From the NCBI RefSeq assembly GCF_040412425.1, contig NC_089767.1:62001-126000 (forward strand): 64,000 nt of DNA. The letters are read 5' to 3'. Source of the DNA: Macrobrachium rosenbergii (taxonomy: Eukaryota > Arthropoda > Malacostraca > Decapoda > Palaemonidae). The notes below the pieces were generated by a model. It did no database searches, was not told the DNA's origin, and saw only the letters and a list, made by a program, of their open reading frames with translations. Below, in pieces: positions 63,165-64,000 of this stretch (its first letter is position 1; the number at the start of each line of letters is the position of its first letter). Both the position numbers and the translations under genes were made by a program.

Positions 63165-63235
63165 GGTAGGTCTCGGGGCATGTCGGGTCGGGTCGGTAGG
63201 ACTCGGGGCATTTCGGGTCGTTGGTCGTCAGCTGT
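63165..63235. repeat. short direct repeat upstream of the Merlin-like gene
   Basis: GGTCTCGGGGCATGTCGGGT and GGACTCGGGGCATTTCGGGT occur about 41 bp apart; GC-rich, possibly promoter-proximal, but no factor site is claimed. Confidence 0.65.
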
Positions 63236-63464
63236 TTAGGTAGAACTACTTACCTTGGCGGAGGGATCTCGGGTCGGGAAGAATGAGTTAGGCGGCCCAG
63301 CATACGAAACTGTAATCTACCCGAAAGTTACATAAATATATAATGATGGAGGCTATAAGTAGCCTATTCCTTACTGAACCTAAATGGCTTAAAACAACCT
63401 AAAGACTAAACGAAAATGGTTTTTAAATGAGGTTTATTTCCAGTGCACTTTTCCAGGAAACTTC

Positions 63465-64000
63465 TCTTTGTTCTGACACAAATACGAACCCTTGGTCCTT
63501 TACATATGGGGAATACTTTCGGCGGAGCTGAACTGGCCGCTAAAGGCTTGCAAGGCATGAATTGATATTACTACCAGCTGGGCATGCGGTTGGTGACAGT
63601 GGGAAGCCCACGTATCAACCGCCCAGCTTCACGCGATCTCTTTACTCTCTGGCCTCATCTGAAGCGGACGTTTGTTCTGTCACAATATACAGGTATTCCC
63701 CTACTTACGATGGGGTTAGGTTCCAAAAAACCCATCTTGTTCCGACACAATATACAAACCCAAGGTCCTTTACATTAGGGATTACTTTCAGGCGTAGGCT
63801 GGAAACGGCCGTTGAACTTCAAGCAAGGTGGTTAGGCAGTTAACTACTGTCCGGGAGGCGGGAGCACCGCCTGCCCGGATGTAAACATTACAATTTGCTT
63901 TCGGCCGTCGTAGCGCACGAATGTTGTTCTTCGCCACTCTCTGCCTGACAGCTTTCTTTCTACTTTTTGGTGGGAAATTTACTCTTTTTGTTTGTTCCGA
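63465..64000. repeat. repeat-derived sequence, two diverged copies of a terminal-repeat-like unit
   Basis: TTTGTTCTGACACAAATACG...CCTTGGTCCTTTACAT (from about 63465) recurs as TTGTTCCGACACAATATACA...CAAGGTCCTTTACAT (from about 63738). Each is followed by an AACTGGCCG or AACGGCCG region. The pattern recalls the repeats at 23.1, 39.4 and 56.7 kb. A 48 bp Tigger-like end is wedged between the copies. Confidence 0.6.
63690..63737. mobile_element. solo 48 bp terminal fragment of the 27.1-28.7 kb element family
   Basis: CAGGTATTCCCCTACTTACG and the bases up to AAAAAACCCATC match the inward-read right end of the element at 27078-28728 at all but about one position. The rest of the element is absent, and the fragment is flanked by an imperfect direct repeat ending CACAATATA. 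Confidence 0.8.

Overview
The window looks like nuclear DNA from a decapod crustacean or close relative (inference). Signs are very long (GA)n and (TA)n microsatellites, several DIRS-type tyrosine-recombinase retrotransposons (a group known to be widespread in Decapoda), a short interspersed repeat I recall from decapod sequences, and no dense gene arrangement. I recognise only two open, probably functional host or recently active reading frames: a C2H2 zinc-finger protein at 47211-48425 (+) and an intact Merlin/IS1595-like transposase at 61950-63116 (-). Nearly everything else is mobile-element sequence in various states of decay, tandem repeats, or unassigned DNA.

Layout. 1-8.5 kb: microsatellites, three SINE-like copies, a 5S-rRNA-like fragment and small tandem repeats. 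8.58-12.03 kb: ten copies of a ~350 bp satellite unit carrying tRNA-like promoter boxes. 13.5-19.4 kb (-): a degenerate non-LTR retrotransposon with ORF1 CCHC knuckles, endonuclease, reverse transcriptase and RNase H. 21.5-21.8 kb: an orphan DIRS-like end. 22.5-23.3 kb: an interspersed repeat carrying a TA-flanked MITE. 23.5-25.3 kb (-): a piggyBac pseudogene, followed by a ~640 bp TA tract. 27-30.7 kb: two Tigger/pogo-like elements embedded in interrupted TA tracts, then a perfect hairpin.

31.6-53.1 kb is a DIRS cluster. Copy A (31641-38152, -) is nearly complete. Copy B (39663-45620, +) is heavily decayed and sits inside the same repeat found empty at 23.1 kb. Copy C (about 48626-53087, +) is internally deleted and contains a 1.1 kb Tc1/mariner-like element. 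All three have inverted terminal repeats plus an internal complementary region that matches the joined element ends, which is the DIRS replication architecture. The zinc-finger gene lies between copies B and C.

53-64 kb: microsatellites, a second MITE copy (55.1 kb), a deleted hAT element with a perfect 8 bp target duplication (55.8-56.6 kb), a decayed LINE whose reading frame contains an expanded (TTCC)n tract (58.1-59.4 kb), the Merlin-like gene next to duplicated GC-rich hairpins (61.7-63.2 kb), and repeat-derived sequence to the end.

The most unusual signal is that all the DIRS-like ends, although otherwise diverged, carry an outward-reading CAGGTAAGT-type sequence close to the terminus. 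This equals a consensus 5' splice donor and could instead be a recombinase site.
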